64,000 bases of DNA from Stenogyne calaminthoides (GCA_037126765.1 JBBCBC010000012.1:11532001-11596000); one strand, 5' to 3'; positions 22,995 through 35,074 are shown, numbered from the stretch's first letter. Notes: a model not told the origin generated them from the letters alone. Numbers and translations: made by a program.

Positions 22995-24710
22995 TGTTGG
23001 GATATTTTAGTTTTGATCATTTATGCCAAAACATTATTAACTTGTGTAATTCAAGCTATTTTTACAGTTAACAAGTTAAGGGGGAACGAAAGAACAAATT
23101 GACGGGGAACTCACGAAATCAGAAGAAGATGATCGAGATCGATTTAAGTCGCAGACGAGAATGATCGAGATCGGATGAGTCGATGATGTTCGAGTTAATG
23201 ATGATGAGCCGCAAAATCGAAGAGAAGAAAAAGCTAAAACCCGACCGTCGAGAGAAGGTTGCAGATCAGAAGATGAGCAGATGAGACTGATCAAGATCAG
23301 ACGTGATCGAGATCAGATATGAAGAAGAGTAGATGAGATTGATCGAGATCAGACGTGATCGAGATAAGATATAATAATCTGATATGCCAACCTGTTGCAG
23401 ATGACCTGATGATATCCTGAGATGATCCTGAAGATATGTTGATCCGATCGGTCGATCCGATCGATCGAAAAGAACAAATCGGATAGCTTTGAAATCAAAT
23501 GTGACTGAGGGTCGGGATGTCGAATTGAGAATCAACTTCATGAAGCCCGAGTGTCGGTATATGATCGACGACAAGGTCCGGCCAAGAGAAGTCTGCTTGA
23601 ATCGAGAACCCGAGACTCGATGAGTTCTTGAAGAACACGAAGACTCGGATAACTGGAGGCTCGGATAACTCAAGGCTCGAGATAACTTTGAAGGCTCAGA
23701 TAGAACTGAAGATCCTGAGACTCAGAAGATCCTGAAGAATATAGCCGTTAGAGACTCAGAAGAAACTGAAGAATATAGCCGTTAGATTCAGCTGACGTGG
23801 ACCAATGAGAGGAAGACGACAAGCCTGAAAAGCTGCAAAAAGCTATAGAGTAGTATGGATTTGAAAGTGATTCTCTCCAACGGTAACATTCAAATCCACA
23901 CTATAAATACAAGTTCTTCCTTCATTATCAAGTGTGGATGAATGTGGAAGAGTATGAAGAATGTAGCAAACGATGTTACAGAGCTAAGAAGATATGGGTT
24001 CCAGTAGTTCCCAGTCAAGGTCGTGTGCCAGATGATGCGAGTCTTGAAATATGGCCTGATCGTAGTACGACTAAGGCATTCAACAGGAATTGTGCTCCCA
24101 ATCCTATATACTCAAGCATTCCCACCATAGAACACAGAGCTAGAAATACACGCAAATATTCAAGAGTGTTCTACCCTAGATCTAAGCACAAATGCTATAT
24201 CCTAAGCTTAGAGAGATTTTCCCATCCTTATCAATGAGGCTAAACAAATGTAAGGGAAAATCTCAACCTAGTTGGAAACCAAACAAACCTTACCCAAATT
24301 AGTTTGATAGGATAAGTTTGTAGGTGAGTGTGAACTCAATAAACATCTATCAGCAATCCCGTGAGGGTGATAAGTCCCGCTTGAGTGTGAACTCGGTAAA
24401 CATCTCGGCCATCCTATGAGGGGTATAAGTACCGCAGGTTAAAGTCGGTTAAGGTTCCCCTGTGTTAAGGGAAGAGTGGACGTAGGACGGGTTTCGTCCG
24501 AACCACTATAAAATATCGTGTGTTCTTTACTGCTTTATGTTTATACTTGTCATATGCATTGGATTATAAGCAAAAGAACACACATCATTCTTAAAAGCAA
24601 AAAATTTGGTATCACCATTCCCTCACCCCTGTTTTATATGCATCTCACGTCATGTTTCGCTTCTGCACGCACAAAATGGGTTTTCCAAATACTTAAAAAT
24701 GGGACCATCA
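22995..24710 (+). repeat. Family C LTR-a
   Basis: 1,716 bp. TATA box TATAAATA at 23902-23909. It carries the uninterrupted site GAGGGGTATAAG near 24418 that is split by an insertion in LTR-b. Contains two units of a 56 bp repeat (24322-24440). The 101-codon frame after the TATA box recurs in every copy and is LTR sequence, not a gene. Confidence 0.94.
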
Positions 24711-24853
24711 ATTGGTATCAGAGCGGGTAGTTCAACAGATCACTATTTTCAAAGTGATCGCCTGAACTGATCTAATTTTTTAAAACAAAAACCCGATCTC
24801 TGTAAATGCATATATTTTTTATGTTTTGGCGTCATTATCAAAAAGGGGGAAAT
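24711..24853 (+). other. Internal domain 1 of family C array (PBS and PPT only)
   Basis: 143 bp between LTR-a and LTR-b. Primer site TGGTATCAGAGC at 24713-24724 and a terminal purine tract AAAAAGGGGGAAAT (about 24840-24853). No coding capacity. Such minimal interiors define TRIM-type non-autonomous retrotransposons, although these LTRs are far longer than usual for TRIMs. Confidence 0.93.
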
Positions 24854-27800
24854 TGTTGGGATATTTTAGTTTTGATAATTTATACCAAAACATTATTAAC
24901 TTGTGTTATTCAAGCTATTTTTACAGTTATAAAGTTAAGGGGGAATGAAAGAACAAATTGACGGGGAACTCATGAAATCAGAAGAAGATGATCGAGATCA
25001 GACGAAGCTGCAGACGAGAATGATCGAGATCAGATGAGTCAGATGAGTTCCGGAGTTAGCTGATGACCTGTGCAAAATCAGAAGAGAAGAAAAAGCTAAA
25101 GCCAGCAAATCAGAAGAGAAGGTTGCAAATCAGAAGATGAGCAAATGAGACTGATCAAGATCAGACGTGATCGAGATCAGATATGAAGAAGAGCAGATGA
25201 GACTGATCGAGATCAGACGTGATCGAGATCAGATATAATAATCTGATATGCCAACCTGTTGCAGATGACCTGATGCTATCCTGAGATGATCCTGAAGATA
25301 TGTTGATCTGATCAGTCGAGCTGATCAGATCAGGCAAGAAGAAATCAGATAGCCTGAGTCAAATGTGACCTGAGGGTCAGGATGTCTGAATTCAGAGAAC
25401 TGAACTCAGTAAGCCTGAGTGTCAGTATGCCTGATCAGACAAGGTCTGCTGAAGAGAAGTCTGCTGAATAGAGAACCTGAGACTCAGTAAGTTACTGAAG
25501 AACCTGAAGACTCAGATAACCTGAAGGCTCAGATAACCTGAAGGCTAAGATAACCTGAAGGCTCCGATAGAACTGAAGATCTTGAGACTCAGAAGATCCT
25601 GAAGAATATAGCCTTTAGAGACTCAGAAGAAACTGAAGAATATAGCCGTTAGATTCAGCTGACGTGGACCAATGAGAGGAAGACGACAAGCCTGAAAAGC
25701 TGCAAAAAGCTACAGAGTAGTATGGATTTGAATGTGATTCTCTCCAACGGTAACTCTCAAATCCACACTATAAATACAAGTTCTTCCTTCATTATCAAGT
25801 GTGGATGAATGTGGAAGAGTATGGAGAATGTAGCAAACGATGTTACAGAGCTAAGAAGATATGGGTTCCAGTAGTTCCCAGTCAAGGTCGTGTGCCAGAT
25901 GATGCGAGTCCTGAAATACGGCCTGATCGTAGCATGCCTAAGGCATTCAACAGGAATTGTGCTCCCAATCCTATATACTCAAGCATTCCCACCATAGAAC
26001 ACAGAGCTAGAAATACACGCAAATATTCAAGAGTGTTCTACCCTAGATCTAAGCACAAATGCTATATCCTAGCTTAGAGAGATTTTCCCATCCTTAGCAT
26101 TGAGGCTAAACAAATGTAAGGGAAAATCTCAACCTAGTTGGAAACCAAACAAACCTTACCCAAATCAGTTTGATAGGATAAGTTTGTAGGTGAGTGTGAA
26201 CTCAATAAATATCTATCGGCAATCCCGTGAGGGTGATAAGTCCCGCTTGAGTGTGAACTTGGTAATCATCTATCGGCAATCCCGTGAGGGTGATAAGTCC
26301 CGCTTGAGTGTGAACTCGGTAAACATCTCGGCCATCCCGTGAGGGGTTGATGGTCCCGGTGGGAAAACCCATTTTGCGCGTGCGGAAGCAAAACATTTTG
26401 TTCGATGCATATAAAACAGGGGTGAAGGAATGGTGATTACAGATTTTTCACTTTTAAGCTCATGTGTTGTGTTTTGCTTATAATCAAATGCGTATGACAA
26501 GATAAGAACGTAAAGCACTAAACAACACAACCATGTATAGTGGTTCGGAGGCTCAAGCTCCTACATCCACTCTCCCTGTTCCTAGGGAAATTCATTCCAA
26601 CTGGACTTATCACCCTCTCGGGTTCGCCTCTAGATATTTAATGAGCTCTCACTCAAACGGGACTTATCACCCTCCACGGGATTGCCCTCTGAGATGTTTA
26701 ACACCGAGTTCACACTCCAATCGGGACTTATCACCCTCACTCGGGATTGCCTACCCTCCCTTTCGGGATTGCTAGATGTTTACCGAGTTCACACTCACCT
26801 ACAAACTTAACCAACTGATTTGGGTAAGGTTTGTTTGGTTTCCAACTAGGTTGAGATTTTCCCTTACATTTGTTTAGCCTCAATGCTAAGGTTGGGAAAA
26901 TCTCTCTAAGCTTAGGATACATCGTGGGTTACTTAGATTGGGTTCTAGAACACTCTTGAATATATGCGTGTATTTCTTGCTCTCTGTTCTATGGTGGGAA
27001 TGCTAGATGATTTGGCTTGATGGATGTTTCACGCATTTTTCCAATCCTAATTTGATGGAAGATCTTGTATTTATAGTGTGGATTTGAATGTTCTGCCGTT
27101 GGATGGAGTCACATTCAAATCCATACTATCTAATCGTATCTTCTTCTTGCTTTTCGGTGGTTGTCTTCCTCTCATTGGTCCACGGTGATTCTAATCGGCT
27201 ATATTCCTCCATTCTTCTTGAGTCTCGGGATCTTCGATTCTATCCGAGCCTTGGTATATCCGAGCCTTGAGGGCTGTCACGAGCCTCGGTGTCCGGTGAC
27301 ATCTTGAGTCTCGAGTTTCTTGATTCAATGACTTCTCTCTTGATGGACCTTATACGTCGGGCATCTTGACACTTTCGGTGACGAGTTGATTCTTGACCCG
27401 GACATCGACCCTCAGTCCTAGCACTTCAAATTAACCGATCATCGATGGCGTTCGATTCTCGGTGAATATGACTTCGATGACTTCTCTTCCGATCCGGTAT
27501 CACCGAATTTCTTGTTTTCCGATATCGATTTCTTCTACTTTGATCGTCGACTCACATGATCGGTCGGTATAGCATCAGTCAAAATATCAATTTATCCGCA
27601 TCAGTTAGTACATCGGGGTTAGCATATTAGGTTAGCATATCGGTTTAGCACATCCGATCTCAATCACGTCGATTTTGATCATCCGCTCATCTTCATATCG
27701 ATCTCGATCACGTCGATCTCGTCGGTCTCATCCGCTCCTCTTCCGATCTGCAACCTTCTCTTACGATCTTACGGTCGGTTTCTTTACGATCGGCTTATGC

Positions 27801-28434
27801 GCTCCTATGATCACTAGATCGGCTCGTTGCATTCTTACGATCATCGATCGAGTCGCTACGGTCATCCGATCGGTCATCCGGTCATCGATCTTACGATCGG
27901 TGGCTTAGCTTATCTTCTCTTCTGATTTTGCTCAGCTCATCAGTTAACTCCGAACTTATCTTACTCATCTGATCTCGATCGGTCTAAATCGACCTCGTCG
28001 ATCTCGATCATCTCGTCGATTTAAGTGAGTTCCCCCTCAATTTGTTCTCTCGTTCCCCCTCAACTTGTTATCTGTAAATTAGCTTCAATAACACAAGTTG
28101 ATAATGTTTTGGCATAATTCATCAAAACTAAAATATCCCAACAGGGGTATAAGTCCCGCAGGTTAAAGTCGGTTAAGGTTCCCCTGTGTTAAGGGAAGAG
28201 TGGATGTAGGATGGGTTTCGACCGAACCACTATAAAATATCGTGTGTTCTTTACTGCTTTATGTTTATACTTGTCATATGCATTGGATTATAAGCAAAAG
28301 AACACACATCATTCTTAAAAGCAAAAAAATTGGTATCACCATTCCCTCACCCCTGTTTTATATGCATCTCACGTAATGTTTCGCTTCTGCACACACAAAA
28401 TGGGTTTTCCAAACACTTAAAAATGGGACCATCA
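24854..28434 (+). repeat. Family C LTR-b, interrupted by inverted solo LTR
   Basis: Two parts, 24854-26347 and 28149-28434, about 1.78 kb when joined. TATA box at 25769-25776. Three units of the 56 bp repeat (about 26190-26345). Interrupted after GAGGGGT by 26348-28143. Its U3 also carries the 18 bp CTGAAG(G/A)CTCAGATAAC tandem motif (25501-25575). Confidence 0.93.
26348..28143 (-). mobile_element. Solo LTR of family C, inverted, inside LTR-b
   Basis: 1,796 bp starting TGATGGTCCC and ending TATCCCAACA on the plus strand, the exact reverse of the family C LTR ends. Flanked by a perfect duplication GGGGT (26343-26347 and 28144-28148). Minus-strand TATA box at 27068-27075. No internal domain, so it is a solo LTR left by LTR-LTR recombination, or a relic of it. 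This is the innermost layer of the nest. Confidence 0.94.
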
Positions 28435-28577
28435 ATTGGTATCAGAGCGGGTAGTTCAACAGATCACTATTTTCAAAGTGATCGCCTGAACTGATCTAAT
28501 TTTTTAAAACAAAAACCGGATCTCTGTAAATGCATATATTTTTTATGTTTTTGCGTCATTATCAAAAAGGGGGAAAT
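28435..28577 (+). other. Internal domain 2 of family C array
   Basis: 143 bp, nearly identical to internal domain 1. Primer site TGGTATCAGAGC at 28437-28448; purine tract GGGGGAAAT just before LTR-c. Confidence 0.93.
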
Positions 28578-30248
28578 TGTTGGGATATTTTAGTTTTGAT
28601 AATTTATGCCAAAACATTATTAACTTGTGTTATTCTAGCTATTTTTACAGTTAACAAGTTAAGGGGGAACGAAAGAACAAATTGACGGGGAACTCACGAA
28701 ATTAGAAGAAGATGATCGAGATCAGACGAAGCTGCAGACGAGAATGATCAAGATCAGATGAGTCAGATGAGTTCCGGAGTTAGCTGATGAGCTGTGCAAA
28801 ATCAGAAGAGAAGAAAAAAGCTAAAGCCCGATGAAATCGAAGAGAAGGTTGCAGATTAGAAGATGGCGATGAGACCGATCAAGATCGGGGCGTGATCGAG
28901 ATCAGATATGAAGAAGAGCAGATGAGACTGATCGAGATCAGACGTGATCGAGATCAGATATAATAATCTGATATGCCAACCTGTTGCAGATGACCTGATG
29001 CTATCCTGAGATGATCTTGAAGATATGTTAATCTGATCAGTCGAGTTGATCAGATCAGGCAAAAAGAAATCAGATAGCCTGAGTCAAATGTGACCTGAGG
29101 GTCAGGATGTCTGAATTGAGAACCGAACTTCGAGAAGCCAGAGTGTCAAGATGCTTTGATCGCATAAGGTCCACAAGAGAATTTCTTTGAATCAAGAACA
29201 CGAGACTCGATAAGTTCTTGAAGAACTCAAGACTCGAGATAACTGAAGGCTCGAGATAACTCAAGGCTTAGATAGCCTGAAGGCTCAGATAGAACTGAAG
29301 ATCCTGAGACTCAGAAGATCCTGAAGAATATAGCCATTTGAGACTCAGAAGAAACTGAAGAATATAGCCGTTAGATTCAGCTGACGTGGACCAATGAGAG
29401 GAAGACGACAAGCCTGAAAAGCTGCAAAAAGCTACAGAGTAGTATGGATTTGAATGTGATTCTCTCCAACGGTAACTCTCAAATCCACACTATAAATACA
29501 AGTTCTTACTTCATTATCAAGTGTGGATGAATGTGGAAGAGTATGGAGAATGTAGCAAACGATGTTACAGAGCTAAGAAGATATGGGTTCCAGTAGTTCC
29601 CAGCCAAGGTCGTGTGCCAGATGATGCGAGTCCTGAAATACGGCCTGATCGTAGCATGACTAAGGCATTCAACATGAATTGTGTTCCCAATCCCATATAC
29701 TCAAGCATTCCCACCATAGAACACAGAGCTAGAAATACACGCAAATATTCAAGAGTGTTCTACCCTAGATCTAAGCACAAATGCTATATCCTAAGCTTAG
29801 AGAGATTTTCCCATCCTTAGCATTGAGGCTAAACAAATGTAAGGGAAAATCTCAACCTAGTTGGAAACCAAACAAACCTTACCCAAATCAGTTTGATAGG
29901 ATAAGTTTGTAGGTGAGTGTGAACTCAATAAATATCTATCGGCAATCCCGTGAGGGTGATAAGTCCCGCTTGAGTGTGAACTCGGTAAACATCTCGGCCA
30001 TCCCGTGAGGGGTTGATGGTCTCGGTGGGAAAACCCATTTTGCGCGTGCGGAAGCAAAACATTTTGTTCGATGCATATAAAACAGGGGTGAAGGAATGGT
30101 GATTACAGATTTTTCACTTTAAAGCTCATGTGTTGTGTTTTGCTTATAATCAAATGCGTATGACAAGATAAGAACGTAAAGCTGTAAACAACACAACAGT
30201 GTATAGTGGTTCGGAGGCTCAAGCTCCTACTTAAAAATGGGACCATCA
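28578..30248 (+). repeat. Family C LTR-c, rearranged
   Basis: LTR sequence to 30013, then 217 bp of inverted LTR (30014-30230), then the last 18 bp of the LTR. The join GAGGGGT|TGATGG is identical to the insertion junction in LTR-b, and the inverted piece corresponds to 26348-26564. LTR-c is therefore a duplicate of an insertion-bearing LTR that later lost most of the insert and the LTR end between CTCCTAC and TTAAAAATGG. TATA box at 29491-29498. Confidence 0.93.
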
Positions 30249-30391
30249 ATTGGTATCAGAGCGGGTAGTTCAACAGATCACTATTTTCAAAGTGATCGCC
30301 TGAACTGATCTAATTTTTTAAAACAAAAACCCGATCTCTGTAAGTGCATATATTTTTTATGTTTTGGCGTCATTATCAAAAAGGGAGAAAT
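30249..30391 (+). other. Internal domain 3 of family C array
   Basis: 143 bp, same content as the other two. Primer site at 30251-30262. The purine tract reads AAAAAGGGAGAAAT, one change from the others. Confidence 0.93.
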
Positions 30392-32136
30392 TGTTGGGAT
30401 ATTTTAGTTTTGATAATTTATGCCAAAACATTATTAACTTGTGTTATTCAAGCTATTTTTACAGTTAACAAGTTAAGGGGGAATGAAAGAACAAATTTAC
30501 GGGGAACTCATGAAATTAGAAGAAGATGATCGAGATCGACGGAAAATTTCTGATTTATGGATGATCGAGATCGGATGAGTCGATGAGTTCGAGTTAAGTG
30601 ATGACTTTATGCAAAATCAGAAGAGAAGAAAAAGCTAAAGCCAACCAGAAGAGAAGGTTGCAAATCAGAAGATGAGCAAATGAGACTGATCAAGATCGAC
30701 GTGATCGAGATCAGATATGAAGAAGAGCGGATGAGACTGATCGAGATAAGACGTGATCGAGATCGGATATAATAACTGATATGCCAACCTGTTGCAGATG
30801 ACCTGATGCTATCCTGAGATGATCCAGAAGATATGTTGATCGATCGGTCGAGCCGATCGATCGGATCAAGAAGAAATCGATAGCTTTGAGTCAAATGTGA
30901 CCTGAGGGTCAGGATGTCTGAATTCAGAGAACTGAACTCAGTAAGCCTGAGTGTCAGTATGCCTGATCAGACAAGGTCTGCTGAAGAGAAGTCTGCTGAA
31001 TAGAGAACACGAGACTCGATAAGTTCTTGAAGAACTCAAGACTCGAGATAACTCAAGGCTCGGATAACTCAAGGCTAAGATAACTCAAGGCTCGAGATAG
31101 AATCAAGATCCCGAGACTCGGAAGATCTCAAGAATATAGGTTGTTAGAGACTCGTAAGAAATCAAGAATATAGTCGTTAGATTCAGCTGACATGGACCAA
31201 TGAGAGGAAGACGACAAGCCTGAAAAGCTGCAAAAAGCTACAGAGTAGTATGGATTTGAATGTGATTCTCTCCAATGGTAACATTCAAATCCACACTATA
31301 AATACAAGTTCTTCCTTCATTATCAAGTGTGGATGAATGTGGAAGAGTATGGAGAATGTAGCAAACGATGCTACAGAGCTAAGAAGATATGGGTTCCAGC
31401 AGTTCCCAGCCAAGTCGTGTGCCAGATGATGCGAGTCCTGAAATATGGCCCGATCAGAAGACTAAAAAAGGCATTCAACAGGAATTGTGCTCCCAATCCT
31501 ATATACTCAAGCATTCCCACCATAGAACACAGAGCTAGAAATACACGCGGATATTCAAGAGTGTTCTACCCTAGATCTAAGAACAAATGCTATATCCTAA
31601 GCTTAGAGTGATTTTTCCATCCTTAGCATTGAGGCTAAACAAATGTAAGGGAAAATCTCAACCTAGTTGGAAACCAAACAAACCTTACCCAAATCAGTTT
31701 GATAGGATAAGTTTGTAGGTGAGTGTGAACTCAATAAACATCTATCGGCAATCCCGTGAGGGTGATAAGTCCCGCTTGAGTGTGAACTCGGTAAACATCT
31801 ATCGGCAATCCCCCATCCCCGCTGAGTGTGAACTCGTAAACATCTCGTCCCGTGAGTCCCGCAGTTAAAGTCGGTTAAGGTTCCCCTGTGTTAAGGGAAG
31901 AGTGGACGTAGGACAGGATTCGTCCGAACCACTATAAAATATTGTGTGTTCTTTACTGCTTTATGTTTAAACTTGTCATATGCATTGGATTATAAGCAAA
32001 AGAACACACATCATTCTTAAAAGCAAAAAAATTGGTATCACCATTCCCTCACCCCTGTTTTATATGCAACACATTACATGTTTCACTTCCGCACGCGCAA
32101 AATGGGTTTTCCAAACACTTAAAAACGGGACCATCA
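30392..32136 (+). repeat. Family C LTR-d
   Basis: 1,745 bp, last LTR of the array, ending GGGACCATCA before the ATAGA duplication. TATA box at 31297-31304. It lacks the inverted insertion. The 56 bp repeat zone near 31720-31870 is partly scrambled by small deletions. Confidence 0.93.
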
Positions 32137-32141
32137 ATAGA

Positions 32142-32262
32142 GGTGGCAAAGATCGCGTCAGAAGACAACCTAGCAGATCCATTCTCAAAGGGTCTGCCTC
32201 TGAATACATTCGAGAGACATGTGGAAGGAATGGGTGTCAAGACTGTTGCCAATCTGCTTTGA
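32142..32262 (+). pseudogene. C-terminal RNase H of Copia A2
   Basis: Continuation of the frame interrupted at 22994. Reads VAKIASEDNLADPFSKGLP then RHVEGMGVKTVANLL and a TGA stop at 32260-32262, matching the end of A3 pol (VANLL). Removing the array and one ATAGA restores a continuous reading through the junction. Confidence 0.93.
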
Positions 32263-32370
32263 GTATAAGTGAGAGATATTATTAGGTTCATGTAGGTGAC
32301 ATTAGATGTCACATATTAGGAACTACACGAGACATGCTGTAGTATACTTAAAAGCAGACTTTGAGTATAA

Positions 32371-32379
32371 GTGGGAGAT
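32371..32379 (+). other. Polypurine tract of Copia A2
   Basis: GTGGGAGAT immediately before the 3' LTR, as in A1 and A3. Confidence 0.9.
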
Positions 32380-34226
32380 TGTTGGGGTTATACTGGAAAG
32401 TATGCTTTTACTTTGTATAACCAAACTGAATTTCTGTCTTATTTACTGAAATAAATTATTTATCACTGATGCTTTAAATATCATTGAATGTTACATATAT
32501 TTACTGCATAATTGTTCAATAAATAGTACGTGTTACATTGTAGTTAATTTAGTGATACTAGATCACAGAAGATTAAATTAACAGTTCCTTGTAACCAAAA
32601 GTACACCATTCACAACCTAGATGGAAATAAACAATCCATCGTGAAAGGTTGAAGTGTAAGGCTCAGATTGGCTTGTCTTGACCAAGAGATTACACTAGTG
32701 CATGACTGATGCACTGAATAGGACCTACAGGAGGACAAATTCTTCAGCACTTAACTAGAAAGAATTAGACATCAGTGGTTCGTTATTTCTTAATCTTCGT
32801 CCCTTAAATAGGATCTCGTGTGGTTAGTAATTATTGCTTTGACTTATTACGGGTAGAGAATCAATGAGATTCAATACTTTATATCTTGGGCAATATTAAT
32901 GGTCACATGCGATTGCTAAGATTTAATACAAAAAATCGTGTGCAAGTACGCTTGTTCGATTTGCCCCCTTGGGAGGTTCATAAGATTTATCATACCAAAT
33001 CTTGCAAGTGGAACTAGTTTTCGGTATAAATAATAATGTTGAACCGTTCCTTAACCAAGGACAAAATATATTAATTAATGGAAAGCTATTTCAGTGGCTT
33101 GAATTAATTAATGGGCTAGATAATCTTAAACACGGGAAATAATAACCGGGAGCCATATCAACAGTAATATGGGTTAAGATGGATAGTGCAATATTAATTA
33201 TGTAGTGGGATTAATTAATATTTATGGGCTTGAATAATATTGTGGCTCAATATTAATAATTCAAGATCCATTGGAAGGTTCAATCTTAATTCTCCTAAAG
33301 GCCCCTCAAGTAGCCCAAACATAACGTCCAATATCTGAAAAATGTGTTTAAAAATAAAATAAATTTTGTTGCCTAATTTTCCCATTTTTCGAAAATAATA
33401 AATAAAAGAGGGAGAAAGACTTTCTTTTAATTTTGTTATGGAATAAAGATAAGTATTCTTGGAATACAAGATTATCTCATTAAATTCAAGAAATCTCCCA
33501 CTTGGTTATTTATTTTGATATTTTCGAAAATTTTGAAAGAATAAGGGAAAGAAAGATTTTCTTATTTTTCTTGAAAAGATATTATGGAAGATATGCATTC
33601 TTGCAATACAAGTATATCTCATAAATTCAAGAAGATCCAAATCTTGGAATCTTTATCCTTGTTTTTTCGAAAATAACCATAACAAGAGAAGGTGAGATTT
33701 TTATGGAATATTTTAATTATGGAGAAAAGAATATATGAGATATATTCAAGATTTCTTGGAGATCAAGAAAAAGATTTTTCCTCCCTATTCCATGATGAAA
33801 AAAATCGGCCACCACCTAATCTATAAATAGGGGATGATTTCTTCATCCCAGAAGAGAACAATTCCAAGTGTTGGAAAAATTAGAAATCCACAAAGGTGGT
33901 GCAACAAATAATTTATTTTCCCTTTTGTTAATTGTTCGCGAGTTTTCTTCCACCGGATTGACGAGCAAGGGCTAGGGAATACTTGAGAAGGCTTTTTGGT
34001 GTGTTCTTATCAACCGAGTCCATTGCCATTCCAAACAGGTTAGTTCACGTAAACCCGTAGCAATTCCGCATGCGTAGGATTTATGTGAACTGTTTATATG
34101 CATGATTTGTTGTTGAATTATTATTTGAATTAATATAGGATTAATTCATGCTAGTAATAATTGTTAGAATTAAATTTGTATTTAAATATTCATCCCGAAT
34201 AGTTCCGGGCAAATAATTCCCCAACA
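32380..34226 (+). repeat. 3' LTR of Copia A2
   Basis: 1,847 bp, aligned base for base over most of its length with 15978-17821. Ends TGTTGGGG and CCCCAACA. Confidence 0.96.
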
Positions 34227-35074
34227 GATAGTTGAGCCAATAATAGGATTCATTCCTCAAAGTGGATTTAGGGAGAATACTCATCTTCTCATCATAATTT
34301 GATCAAAATCATTGGCCAATGCACGTTAACTTGGACTTTGTGGCCAAGTGTGACATAAGTGATCAATTAGTGATTAGAGATAATATGATTAAGTTATTTG
34401 AATAGACACTTCATCATGTTCAAGACTAATCGAGTATTTGTGAATGAAAGGAAGCTATCGTAATAGCCCATGTTTCAGTTACAGGTAGTTCCATGTTTCT
34501 CGCAACGTACCTCATATATTGAGAATGTCTGATTTATTGTCTAGGGTTCAATTAAGACTGTTAGTTACACTAATTGCTCGATATATGAGGGCCTATGAGT
34601 CACACAACGTTCCCTAATCAGAGTATTAAATTGGATTTAATATTTAATTTATGGAGAATTAATAATATATTAATTTGGAATTAATTATTATTATTATTTA
34701 ATTAAATTAGATTTAATTAAATAGGAATCCCAAATAATATTATGGAATATTATTGTAGGAAAATATATGTATGAAAAAACATATCTTTGAGATTTGTTTT
34801 GCAAGATTAGGAAATATCTTCCTAATAAAGATAACTTAAGATTTAAGCTAGTCTCTCCCTATATACATGAGTCCTCGGGATTCATTATTCACTACTACAA
34901 AACCTAGTTCTCTCCATAAAATTCCTAGTTAGAATTTCCCTTGCAAATTCATCTCGGGATTCAACGCTGGCAAATCTGAGTGCGGGGATTACGTGGATAC
35001 TATAGTTGAGAAATCTGCCTACGAACTCCTGTGAGATTTCCCTTTATGTTTAACGTAATTTAATTATGCAATTA

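Larger units (their letters stand above)
22995..32136 (+). mobile_element. Tandem array of TRIM-like LTR family C (four LTRs)
   Basis: A 9.1 kb unit inserted in the RNase H of A2, flanked by a perfect target duplication ATAGA (22990-22994 and 32137-32141). It consists of LTR-a, a 143 bp internal domain, LTR-b, 143 bp, LTR-c, 143 bp, LTR-d, all in the same direction. Each LTR begins TGTTGGGATATTTTAG and ends GGGACCATCA. Each internal domain has only a tRNA-Met primer site and a polypurine tract, with no gag or pol. A single target duplication around the whole array shows one insertion event followed by internal amplification, most simply unequal recombination between LTRs. LTR-b carries an inverted solo LTR of the same family. 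Confidence 0.94.
15978..34226 (+). mobile_element. Ty1/Copia LTR retrotransposon A2, inside LTR of B
   Basis: Plus-oriented family A element with ends TGTTGGGG...CCCCAACA. It sits in the 5' LTR of B: flanks GGTAG (15973-15977) and GATAG (34227-34231) are a 5-bp target duplication with one later change. The uninterrupted site can be read in the 3' LTR of B near 54902-54914 (GTGGTAGTTGAGCC). Minus the nested LTR array and its duplication the length is about 9.1 kb, matching A1 and A3. It has LTRs 15978-17821 and 32380-34226, a canonical primer site, gag, protease, integrase, RT, and an RNase H split by the array. Four premature stops and one or more frameshifts disable it. Confidence 0.96.

Noticed and set aside
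23932..24237. A roughly 95-101 codon frame (MWMNVEEYEECSKRC...) repeated at 25799, 29521 and 31327
   Set aside because: It lies just after the LTR TATA box in each family C LTR. It is repeated only because the LTR is repeated, has frameshifts in copies and shows no domain.
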